From Caulobacter sp. (lineage in GTDB: Bacteria > Pseudomonadota > Alphaproteobacteria > Caulobacterales > Caulobacteraceae), in NCBI GenBank assembly GCA_014378155.1, contig JACMOF010000555.1, positions 1 through 9,235 of the forward strand: a stretch of 9,235 nt of DNA. The letters run 5' to 3'. Position numbers and translations under genes: made by a program. The notes below the pieces were generated by a model. That model searched no databases, had not been told where the DNA came from, and saw only the letters and a list, made by a program, of their open reading frames with translations. Each line of letters opens with the position of its first letter. Position 1 is the first letter of the stretch. Of this stretch, positions 1 through 5,666 are shown one piece after another.

Positions 1-433
1 CGGGGCCTGAGTCCAGCACGAGGTCGGCGGCCAGCAAGCGGTCGGCCAGGTCATCGATGACGAGGGTGGGGCGGCCACCTCGATTCCATTCATCCCGACC
101 TTCGCCGGGATGAGTGGAGTTCTGAGGGGCGTCGGAGATGCGACGGTGGTCGTCGGCCGACAGACCGTAGTGGTCGATGACGATCGCGTCGTAGTTTCGC
201 GCGATGTCCGCCGCACACGTCACCAACGCGGGCTCGGTGATTTCATAGGTCTCGACATGCGAGACCTCGCCGCCGAAAGCGTCGAGCATCGCCTTGCCCG
301 CCGGGTTCACGATGAAGAGACACCTCGCCCCCTCAGCCTCCAGCGCGCGCGCCAGGGTCAGGCTCCGCATCACGTGACCGCCGCCGACCGTCGGCCCGGC
401 GTCGACCACGAAGAGGATGCTCGGCGCGCTCAT
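1..433 (-). CDS. pseG: PseG-like UDP-sugar hydrolase, N-terminal part (runs off left edge)
   Basis: The visible 144 residues match the N-terminal half of PseG, the glycosyltransferase-fold hydrolase that removes UDP from the 2,4-diacetamido sugar precursor of pseudaminic acid in the cytoplasm. The glycine-rich loop VDAGPTVGGGHVMRSLTLA (residues 10-28) carries the expected catalytic His20. The motif VIDHYG (85-90) and the strand PTLVIDDLADR (122-132) are also family hallmarks. The ATG overlaps the stop of the upstream cytidylyltransferase-like gene as ATGA, so the two are probably translated together. Residues 103-120 are extra compared with the Campylobacter enzyme as I recall it, and they coincide with a REP-like palindrome read in frame. 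The C-terminal half lies outside the window, so an intact reading frame cannot be confirmed. A relative acting on a different nonulosonic-acid precursor is possible. Confidence 0.85.
   Translation of the reverse strand, partial: MSAPSILFVVDAGPTVGGGHVMRSLTLARALEAEGARCLFIVNPAGKAMLDAFGGEVSHVETYEITEPALVTCAADIARNYDAIVIDHYGLSADDHRRISDAPQNSTHPGEGRDEWNRGGRPTLVIDDLADRLLAADLVLDSGP
82..121. repeat. REP-like palindrome inside the pseG-like coding region
   Basis: The core arms CATCCCG (91-97) and CGGGATG (106-112) flank an 8-base loop. Pairing continues outward from 83-97 against 106-120 with only G-T wobbles as imperfections, giving a stem of about 15 bp. The type CATCCCG...CGGGATGA resembles intergenic REP-like repeats common in alphaproteobacteria and other proteobacteria, which is recalled, not searched. 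Here it is in a coding region and is read in frame as NSTHPGEGRDEWNR (residues 105-118 of the PseG-like protein), without introducing a stop. No second copy of this core is visible in the window. Confidence 0.7.
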
Positions 434-1137
434 AGCCGCCGCGCCCCGCCGAACGTCGCCAGGTCTTCCCGACTGGCGAGGAAGGCCCGGACGTCGGCCG
501 AGGTGAAGGCGCGATTGCTCGGATAAAGCGCGTCATAGACCGCCGCCACGAAGGCGTAGTCGGCCGGTCCCTCGACCGCCCAGCGCACCGCGCCCTGATC
601 CGGCTCCGCCAGCAGGGCCATCGAGCTCCAGCGGTCGGGCGTGGGGGGCGCCTCGCTCGCGCGGGGCAGGGCCGTCGCGCCTTCGCCCGCCATCCGGCGC
701 AGGCCGGCGGCGGTGATCACCTCCACGCCCTGGCCGACGGGGTAGGCCGCGCCGGGCGAGCGGTTACTGGTGTGGTCGGCATGCGAGGTCAGGTGAAGGT
801 CGATGGCGGCGTCGATGATCTCGGGATCGATCAGGGGCGCGCCGTCCTCCAGCAGCACCACGTGATCGGCGGGGTAGGCGCTTAACGCCCCGGCCAGTCG
901 GGCCAGCTGGTCGTTGGCCGGGCCGCGATGCACGAGGGTCGCCTCGCGGCGCACAGCGGTCTCGATCGCGTCATCTTCGGCGGAAAGCGTGGTGACCACC
1001 ACCAGAGTGTCGATCCGCCGGGCCCGCGCCGCCCGCTCGATCTGCCGGGCGATCATCGGCGCCCGGGCCAACGGCATCAGGACACCGCCCGGCAGGGTCG
1101 CTGAACCCATGGGGGCCTGGAGGATGGCGAGAATCAG
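430..1137 (-). CDS. SpsF-type cytidylyltransferase-like protein with degenerate signature
   Basis: The protein resembles the SpsF / CMP-sugar cytidylyltransferase family, which activates surface sugars such as nonulosonic acids with CTP. Supporting segments are the N-terminal ILAILQAPMGSATLPGGVL (residues 2-20), RRIDTLVVVTT (40-50), VLLEDGAPLIDPEIID (94-109, the family's GDCPLIDP region) and GQGVEV (135-140). The usual signature QARMGSxRLPGKVL has changed at every basic residue: P9 for Arg, T14 for Arg and G18 for Lys. In the later DVEV motif the Asp is Gly137, while Glu139 remains. Homology begins upstream of the first ATG (1110). The only in-frame candidate that restores the first strand is a CTG at 1137, overlapping the stop of the small upstream gene as CTGA. 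An annotation from ATG 1110 would drop nine conserved residues. The 3' end overlaps the PseG-like start by four bases. Family placement is fairly sure; catalytic activity is doubtful. Confidence 0.78.
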   Translation of the reverse strand: MILAILQAPMGSATLPGGVLMPLARAPMIARQIERAARARRIDTLVVVTTLSAEDDAIETAVRREATLVHRGPANDQLARLAGALSAYPADHVVLLEDGAPLIDPEIIDAAIDLHLTSHADHTSNRSPGAAYPVGQGVEVITAAGLRRMAGEGATALPRASEAPPTPDRWSSMALLAEPDQGAVRWAVEGPADYAFVAAVYDALYPSNRAFTSADVRAFLASREDLATFGGARRL

Positions 1138-1229
1138 CGGGGGCCGAACTTGCTCACGGCCCAGGCGGCGAACAAGGTGAGGGCGGCAGCGGCCGCAAAG
1201 ATCAGAATGACTTGGATAGACGGATCCAT
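1134..1229 (-). CDS. 31-residue single-helix membrane peptide
   Basis: A short frame starts at ATG 1229 and reads MDPSIQVILIFAAAAALTLF followed by AAWAVSKFGPR. It has a short polar start, about 20 hydrophobic residues (5-25) and a basic tail (K27, R31), as expected for a one-pass inner-membrane peptide. A strong ribosome binding site, GGAGG, lies 6 bases upstream. The ATG follows the TGA of the previous gene directly (TGAATG), and its own TGA overlaps the presumed CTG start of the cytidylyltransferase-like gene. I do not recognise the family. A coupling or leader peptide for the downstream gene is an alternative role. The strong ribosome binding site and the tight spacing are the main reasons to think it is translated. 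Confidence 0.6.
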   Translation of the reverse strand: MDPSIQVILIFAAAAALTLFAAWAVSKFGPR

Positions 1230-1472
1230 TCAGTCCTCCACACGCGCCAAAACATAGTGCAGAAAGCCTTGCAAAACCAGAAAAAAGGCCAGGGCTCCAA
1301 CCACCAGACCCATGTTCAAGCGACCCGAGGTGAGGGGCTGAACGACCGCAGAAATCACCAAAGCGACGGCCAAGGCGTTCAGCGTGGTCGCGATGGCCTT
1401 TCGCCGCTCGTTTCTGCCGGCCTTGCCGAAGCTCGGGACTGAATGCCGTTCGCTGCCCATGGCGGCGAACAT
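1230..1472 (-). CDS. Small two-helix membrane protein, unknown function
   Basis: The 80-residue product has a polar basic N-terminus (SERHSVPSFGKAGRNERRK, residues 7-25) and two hydrophobic helices at about 27-45 (AIATTLNALAVALVISAVV) and 54-74 (MGLVVGALAFFLVLQGFLH). It is probably an inner-membrane hairpin. I chose ATG 1472, which has AGGA 11 bases upstream. ATG 1460 (starting MGSERH) and TTG 1508 are alternatives, the last lying only 6 bases after the ELM1-like stop. The TGA is followed directly by the ATG of the 31-residue peptide, so the two small membrane proteins are likely made together and might pair in the membrane, which is inference. I do not recognise a family. Confidence 0.65.
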   Translation of the reverse strand: MFAAMGSERHSVPSFGKAGRNERRKAIATTLNALAVALVISAVVQPLTSGRLNMGLVVGALAFFLVLQGFLHYVLARVED

Positions 1473-1514
1473 AGCAAGAACAATCCTGACGCGCAATAGG
1501 TCTGCCAACTCGCC

Positions 1515-2786
1515 CTATGCGTCGGGCGCCGCTTTCATGCCGCGCCCATTCATCCGCGCCACGACCTCAGCCGCAGCCCGTCCCGTCTCGTCGACGGGGT
1601 CGTAGGTCCAGCCGTGGAAGGCCCCGCCATAGGGCCGGGCCGCGCCCTGGCGTTCGAGTTCCTGGTGGAACAGCCGGAATTTCAGGCTGTGGCCGTCCAT
1701 CTTCAGGATGAACACCGGCTTGCCCGTCGAGGCCGCCTCGGTGGCCATGTTGGTCGAGTCCTCGGTGACCAGGATATAGTCGGCCGCCGCCAGGAAGGCG
1801 AAATAGGGGTTCTCGCCCTGGCCGTTCCAGATCATTCCCGGCAGATGCCGCAGGCGGGCCTCCAGCAGGGCGCGGGCCGGCTCGGGCGTGCGGCGCGAGA
1901 AGGTCATCAGCAGCGACCCGCCCTCCTGTTCCAGCGGCAGCTGGATCTGGTGGGCCATCTCGGCCGCGCGCTCGACGCTCAGGTCGAAGGCCCGCGACTT
2001 GCCGCCCAGCAGCACCGCGACGCGCGGATGGGGCAGGGCGTCGATCTGGTCCTTGAATCTTTCGTATTCGCTGTCCAGCCGCTGGCTGGTGACCCGATGC
2101 GGCGAGCCGGTGATGGCCAGCACATTGTCGCCCGCGAGGCGATCGTGCTTGGGCGGGATCACCAGGTCGAACATGTTGGCCGGCACGCGCGGATCCTGGA
2201 TCTGCACGACATAGGTCTTGCCGGCCGACCACCGCTTGGCGCGGATCGACAGCGGCAGGGTGGCGCGGCCGGCGGCGATCCACAGGTCGGGCCAGGGGGC
2301 GACGATCTCGCTCTCGGGGGTCAGCCAGCGACGCGGCAGCCAGTTGGCCCACCAGGGCAGGCGGCCGATCCGGCCATTCCAGCCGACGCGCTTGACCACG
2401 ATGACAGCGGGCGTCTGGCGCGCCACGGCCTCGGCCAGCCCCACGGCCTGGGCCTCAATGCCGGCCCGGCCGTCCGAGATCGCCCAGATGACGATCGGCG
2501 GCTTGGCGGGGACTTCGGGCGCGACCGGTGCGGCGACCAGCCTGGGCGAGGCCTTGCGGCGTGGCTTGGCTTGGCTGTCCGCTGTCGAGGCGGCAACCTT
2601 CATGGGTTGGGCTTCAACCTCCACCGACCCCGGACGGGAGCGCGGTTGGGCCTTGGCGCGAGGCTTGAGGGGCGGGGGCGACAGGCCGGCGTCGGCCGGC
2701 GAGCCCGCCTTCGGCTTGCGCGCGGCCTTCGGCTTGGCCGTTAGGTCTGGCTTGTTGTTTTCAACCACGTCGGCGATCCCGGCCAT
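1515..2786 (-). CDS. ELM1-like (DUF1022, Mito_fiss_Elm1 type) protein with Lys/Pro/Ala-rich N-terminal arm
   Basis: Residues from about 97 to the end match the ELM1 / DUF1022 family, a glycosyltransferase-like fold named after plant mitochondrial fission factor ELM1; its bacterial role is not settled. Family segments are IVIWAISDGRAGIEAQAVG (98-116), PDLWIAAGRATLPLSI (166-181), TYVVQIQDPR (191-200), LLGGKSRAFDL (259-269), MTFSRRTPEPARALLE (294-309) and ILVTEDSTNMATEAASTGKP (338-357). Residues 1-95 are a low-complexity arm rich in Lys, Arg, Pro and Ala (for example TAKPKAARKPKAG), predicted to be disordered and histone-tail-like. I chose ATG 2786 (MAGIADVVEN); TTG 2813 is an in-frame alternative. 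There is no clear ribosome binding site because the needed bases lie in a hairpin (2794-2827). A 24-codon frame (2835 to 2761) overlaps the start in another phase and could couple translation, but this is weak. It is the first gene after greA and leads the small-membrane/sugar module. Confidence 0.85.
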   Translation of the reverse strand: MAGIADVVENNKPDLTAKPKAARKPKAGSPADAGLSPPPLKPRAKAQPRSRPGSVEVEAQPMKVAASTADSQAKPRRKASPRLVAAPVAPEVPAKPPIVIWAISDGRAGIEAQAVGLAEAVARQTPAVIVVKRVGWNGRIGRLPWWANWLPRRWLTPESEIVAPWPDLWIAAGRATLPLSIRAKRWSAGKTYVVQIQDPRVPANMFDLVIPPKHDRLAGDNVLAITGSPHRVTSQRLDSEYERFKDQIDALPHPRVAVLLGGKSRAFDLSVERAAEMAHQIQLPLEQEGGSLLMTFSRRTPEPARALLEARLRHLPGMIWNGQGENPYFAFLAAADYILVTEDSTNMATEAASTGKPVFILKMDGHSLKFRLFHQELERQGAARPYGGAFHGWTYDPVDETGRAAAEVVARMNGRGMKAAPDA

Positions 2787-2793
2787 AGCGAAG

Positions 2794-2827
2794 CGACACG
2801 CCAACGCGATCAAGCGTCAGCGTGTCG
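2794..2827 (-). promoter_or_regulatory. Hairpin between greA and the ELM1-like gene
   Basis: Perfect 8-base arms CGACACGC (2794-2801) and GCGTGTCG (2820-2827) enclose a second 4-bp stem (ACGC 2804-2807, GCGT 2814-2817) with a 6-base loop, separated by a 2x2 internal loop. On the transcript the structure ends 7 bases before ATG 2786. It therefore covers the position where a ribosome binding site would be. There is no T-run after it, so a classical intrinsic terminator is unlikely. It could be an attenuating or translation-limiting structure, or a chance palindrome in GC-rich DNA. Confidence 0.4.
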
Positions 2828-2856
2828 AAGGACATGACCCTGGAATGGGGCTTAAG

Positions 2857-3330
2857 CTAGACCCACTCGACCTTGAGGATCTCGTAGGCCTTCACGCCGC
2901 CGGGCGTATAGACCTCGACCACCTCGCCGACTTCCTTGCCGATCATGGCGCGCGACAGCGGCGAGCTCAGCGAGATGCGGCCTGACTTCACGTCGGCTTC
3001 ATGCTCGCCGACGATCTGGTAGCGGGCCTCTTCCTCGGTGTCCTCGTCGACGACGCTGACCGTCGCGCCGAACTTGACCTGCTTGCCCGACAGTTTCGAC
3101 ACGTCGATGATCTGGGCCCGCGCGATCTTGTCCTCGATCTCGGCGATGCGGCCCTCGATCCAGCCCTGACGTTCCTTCGCCGCGTGATATTCCGCGTTTT
3201 CCGACAAGTCGCCATGTTCGCGTGCCTCGGAAATCGCGGCGATCACCGCCGGCCGTTCGATCGTCTTCAAACGCTTCAGTTCTTCGTCGAGGGTTTGGTA
3301 ACCCCCGGCGGTCATCGGCACTTTTTCCAT
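2857..3330 (-). CDS. greA: Transcript cleavage factor GreA
   Basis: GreA enters the secondary channel of RNA polymerase and stimulates cleavage of backtracked RNA, rescuing arrested elongation complexes. The 157-residue length from ATG 3330 ([10 protein letters not shown]) is normal for the family. The N-terminal coiled coil holds [19 protein letters not shown] (37-55) with the tip acidic residues D41 and E44 in place. The C-terminal FKBP-like domain shows [20 protein letters not shown] (106-125) and [11 protein letters not shown] (130-140). Longer upstream frames from alternative codons have no family support and would overlap the candidate promoter. The gene sits 120 bp downstream of the glutathione transferase stop, with a promoter-like sequence in the gap. 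In many alphaproteobacteria greA lies near carB, as it does here with several genes in between. Confidence 0.97.
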   Translation of the reverse strand: MEKVPMTAGGYQTLDEELKRLKTIERPAVIAAISEAREHGDLSENAEYHAAKERQGWIEGRIAEIEDKIARAQIIDVSKLSGKQVKFGATVSVVDEDTEEEARYQIVGEHEADVKSGRISLSSPLSRAMIGKEVGEVVEVYTPGGVKAYEILKVEWV

Positions 3331-3404
3331 TGCGGATTTTAGCTCGGTTCGCCCTAGGGGAGGAAGTCCGTCCCGGACGCTGGCGCGCACGACCGGGGGC
3401 TGAG

Positions 3405-3433
3405 AGGATAAGAGGCACGTTTCCGTAACGCAA
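3405..3433 (-). promoter_or_regulatory. Candidate sigma-70-type promoter for greA
   Basis: On the minus strand TTGCGT (3433-3428) is followed after 17 bases by TATCCT (3410-3405), about 75 bases before the greA ATG. Both boxes match the housekeeping consensus in part, at the ideal spacing, and the region is an intergenic gap of 120 bp. A separate TTGACC at 3447-3442 could be an alternative -35 element, but no good -10 follows it. Such short motifs also arise by chance. Confidence 0.35.
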
Positions 3434-3450
3434 GAGGCGGTGGTCAAGCT

Positions 3451-4116
3451 CTACGAAGCGTAATCGTAGGGCCCGCCCCGTTCGAGCGCCGTGCGATAAG
3501 CCGGACGGGCATGGATTTGTTCCAGAAAAGCTTTGACCCTCGGGCGCGAGGCCGCGCCGGCCCGAGCCACGGCGGCTTCCAGGGGGAAGCTCATGGCCAC
3601 GTCGGCGGCGGTGAAGGCCTGGCCGGCGAACCATTCGCTCTTGGACAGCTCGGCGTCCCAGTAGTCGATGTGGGTCTTCAGTTGCGGGTCGATGAAGCCG
3701 CTCTGGGCCTTGGCGGCAACGGCCTTGACCAAGCCTCTCAGCAGGCCGGGCGCGCGAGCGGGCAGGGCGGTGAACACCAGCTTCAGCAGCAGCGGCGTCA
3801 TGGCCGAACCCTCGGCATAGTGCAGCCAGTAGGTATAGCGCAGACGCTCGGGCGTGCCGGCCGGCGGGATCAACCGGCCCTGGCCGTAGGTGTCGATGAT
3901 GTATTCGACGATCGCGCCGGTCTCGGCGATGGTCTTGTCGCCGTCGGTGATCACCGGCGACTTGCCTAGTGGATGGATGGCCAGCAACTCGGGGGGCGCC
4001 AGCATGGTCTGGGCGTTGCGCTCATACCGCTTCACCTCATAAGGCAGGCCCAATTCCTCCAGCAGCCACAAAACCCGTTGGCTACGGGAATTGTTCAGGT
4101 GGTGGACGGTGATCAT
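3451..4116 (-). CDS. Glutathione S-transferase, GTT1-like
   Basis: The 221-residue protein has both GST domains. The N-terminal thioredoxin fold starts MITVHHLNNSRSQRVLWLLE, with the likely glutathione-activating Ser10 in the NSRSQR motif typical of GTT1-like GSTs. It also has the cis-proline of GKSPVI (Pro54) and the glutathione-binding E65-T66 in AETGAIVEYI. The helical C-terminal domain has the N-capping motif FTAADVAMSFPLEAA (168-182). It probably conjugates glutathione to electrophiles or reduces peroxides in the cytosol; the substrate is unknown. I chose ATG 4116 because homology begins there; an in-frame TTG at 4176 adds 20 residues without family support. A hairpin lies in the short leader. 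TTGACT (4176-4171) and TTTGCT (4153-4148) with a 17-base gap form a weak promoter candidate. Confidence 0.92.
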   Translation of the reverse strand: MITVHHLNNSRSQRVLWLLEELGLPYEVKRYERNAQTMLAPPELLAIHPLGKSPVITDGDKTIAETGAIVEYIIDTYGQGRLIPPAGTPERLRYTYWLHYAEGSAMTPLLLKLVFTALPARAPGLLRGLVKAVAAKAQSGFIDPQLKTHIDYWDAELSKSEWFAGQAFTAADVAMSFPLEAAVARAGAASRPRVKAFLEQIHARPAYRTALERGGPYDYAS

Positions 4117-4129
4117 GGGCTCTGCTTTC

Positions 4130-4150
4130 GCTGACGCTGGTGGCGTCAGC
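4130..4150 (-). promoter_or_regulatory. Perfect 8-bp hairpin ahead of the glutathione transferase gene
   Basis: GCTGACGC (4130-4137) and GCGTCAGC (4143-4150) pair perfectly around a 5-base loop. The structure is 32 bases past the stop of the esterase-like gene and 13 bases before the GST ATG. There is no T-run on either side, so it could be a weak or factor-assisted terminator, or a structured leader. Confidence 0.4.
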
Positions 4151-4182
4151 AAACCGCCGTACCTCCAGTCAGTCAAGCCAGG

Positions 4183-5418
4183 TCAAAGCGGCGGCGCCCA
4201 GTCTGAGCCGCGCACCACGCCGATCATGCCGAGATAGGCGGTGGCCGGGGCCTTGGGATCGTCGGGGACGAAGTTCTGGCCCACCGTGGTCTGGACGCGC
4301 GCGAAGTCCGGACCGGAGGCGTAGGGTGAGCCCGGTGCGGCGAGATTGAACACGGTCAGGCTATTGGGCGTGGTGGCCGCGCGCAGGTCGGCCGAGCCGT
4401 CCATCTTGATCATCGGGCCGTCGGTGTTGAACTGGGTCATCCGCATCATCTTCACGCCCTCCGGTGTTGGCGCGGGAATGAGCACGGTGCTGTCGAGCAG
4501 GACCAGGGCGATGCCGACCATCGACTGGGCGGCCGGAAGCTTGGACTGCCGCACCCGGGTGGCGAAGGGCGCATTGCCGTTCACCGAGGCCTGCAGCACG
4601 TGGAACACGCCCCATAGTCCATAGGCCGGCCGGTCGCCCAGGGCGCCCGAGGTCACGAGATGTTCGTAGCCGGCGAAGATGATGCTCTCGCGGTTCCCGG
4701 CGGCCCGCTGGGTCAGGCCGACCCGCAGCGCGGCGCGGGTGATCGGGTCGCCGCCGTTGGACGCGGCCAGCCAGGTCAGGGCCAGGTCCGCCTTGGCCTT
4801 TTCGGTGGGAGCGGCCTCCAGCGCCTTGGCGTCGGGCGCCGCGCCGGCTGCGGTCAGCCAGTCGATCAGCAGCGGCCAGTCCTGGATGGCGTCGATCCCC
4901 CAGAAGCGGATCCGCTTGCCGGCCGGCAGGGTCTGGTTCAGCGCGCGAACCTTCCGGACCTTGTCCTTGAACAGCGTGTTGCCCCACTGGGCGGCGTGGT
5001 CCCAATGGGCGAACACGCGGTCCAGGTCGGCCTCGTCGCCGGTGGTCAGGTAGCGGTTGAAGCGCTCGGCCTGGACCGGATCGATCTCGGCCAGATAGTC
5101 GCGCAGGCCGACCCTGCGATTGAGCTCGGTGAGGAGTTGCAGGTCCAGCGCCTGGGGCGCGGCTGAGCCGTGGCTCTCGCCCACCAGGAACAGGCGGGCG
5201 CGATAGACCGCGTTGGGCAGGCGAAGGGTGAAGGGGCCGGTGACCGGGCCCGAGACGACCACGTGGGCTTTCAGATAGTTGACCTTGGCCGGATCGACCA
5301 CCTCGACGAGCGCCTCGGCCGGCAGGGCCGGCGGCATCTGGGCGCGGGCCGCGATGGGGACGAGAGAGAGGATCAGCGCGGTGATCAAAAGTCGCATGGG
5401 CCTTATACGCATGGACAT
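4183..5418 (-). CDS. Secreted erythromycin-esterase-like (EreA/ChaN-type) protein
   Basis: The 411-residue product begins with a basic n-region, a hydrophobic stretch (LLITALILSLVPIAARA, 10-26) and a probable signal peptidase I site after Ala26, so it should be exported to the periplasm. There is no lipobox Cys. The mature part has the motif LFLVGESHG (76-84), then YLAEIDPVQAERFNRYL (108-124), RIRFWGIDAI (169-178) and ESIIFAGYEHLV (244-255). This pattern fits the erythromycin-esterase / ChaN-like fold, with His83 and Glu111 as likely active-site residues. The paired histidines often seen in the last motif are reduced to His253. Most relatives are not macrolide resistance enzymes, so the substrate is unknown and resistance should not be assumed. 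ATG 5418 is chosen; ATG 5412 and 5397 (after AAGG) are in frame and keep the signal peptide. It starts 10 bases after a small membrane peptide frame. Confidence 0.8.
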   Translation of the reverse strand: MSMRIRPMRLLITALILSLVPIAARAQMPPALPAEALVEVVDPAKVNYLKAHVVVSGPVTGPFTLRLPNAVYRARLFLVGESHGSAAPQALDLQLLTELNRRVGLRDYLAEIDPVQAERFNRYLTTGDEADLDRVFAHWDHAAQWGNTLFKDKVRKVRALNQTLPAGKRIRFWGIDAIQDWPLLIDWLTAAGAAPDAKALEAAPTEKAKADLALTWLAASNGGDPITRAALRVGLTQRAAGNRESIIFAGYEHLVTSGALGDRPAYGLWGVFHVLQASVNGNAPFATRVRQSKLPAAQSMVGIALVLLDSTVLIPAPTPEGVKMMRMTQFNTDGPMIKMDGSADLRAATTPNSLTVFNLAAPGSPYASGPDFARVQTTVGQNFVPDDPKAPATAYLGMIGVVRGSDWAPPL

Positions 5419-5428
5419 GGCGGGTCGT

Positions 5429-5542
5429 TCAACGGTCGGCGCGCTTGATCGTCAGCAGGATGATCAGGGTGACCCCTTGCAGGAAGAGGATCAGCGCCAG
5501 CCAGGCGCCGAATGGCTGCTTTTTTGTCTTGTGGCGGAACAC
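5429..5542 (-). CDS. Possible 37-residue single-helix membrane peptide
   Basis: A frame from GTG 5542 reads VFRHKTKKQPFGAWLALILF and then LQGVTLIILLTIKRADR. It has a basic N-terminus, about 20 hydrophobic residues and a basic C-terminus, a textbook one-pass layout. It ends 10 bases before the esterase-like ATG, a typical operon distance. No clear ribosome binding site precedes the GTG. The frame is open farther upstream through the 9-bp repeat, where it would encode GGP triplets, but without a usual start codon. I do not recognise a family. Confidence 0.45.
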   Translation of the reverse strand: MFRHKTKKQPFGAWLALILFLQGVTLIILLTIKRADR

Positions 5543-5573
5543 CGGCCGGGCCGGCAGGGCGCCGGGCCGCCGA

Positions 5574-5603
5574 CCAGGGCCACCAGGGCCACCAGGGCCA
5601 CCA
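5574..5603. repeat. 9-bp tandem repeat, 3.3 copies
   Basis: The unit CCAGGGCCA is repeated exactly three times (5574-5582, 5583-5591, 5592-5600), followed by a partial copy. It lies in the GC-rich gap between the rsgA stop and the small membrane peptide. On the minus strand it reads as Gly-Gly-Pro triplets in the frame of the membrane peptide, and as Val-Ala-Leu triplets in a frame starting at GTG 5670, which overlaps the rsgA stop as GTGA. A unit length divisible by three means that copy-number change would not shift frame. Confidence 0.85.
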
Positions 5604-5666
5604 AGGCGTGCTCGGGCACGCGCGATCGTCCGTCGATGCCGCCAGGTAGCGTCTTCCGCGCGGGTC

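Noticed and set aside
1614..2744. Long open frame (376 codons) on the plus strand opposite the ELM1-like gene
   Set aside because: Its low-complexity Gly/Arg/His/Leu-rich product has no recognisable motif, and the minus strand carries clear family homology; GC-rich third positions create such antisense frames.
3331..3447. N-terminal extension of greA from an alternative start
   Set aside because: GreA of normal length starts at ATG 3330, and the upstream stretch contains a promoter-like sequence.
4117..4176. N-terminal extension of the glutathione transferase from TTG 4176
   Set aside because: Homology starts at ATG 4116; the extra 20 residues cover a hairpin and a possible promoter.
5574..5603. 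CRISPR-like array
   Set aside because: The repeat unit is only 9 bp with no spacers; it is a simple tandem repeat.
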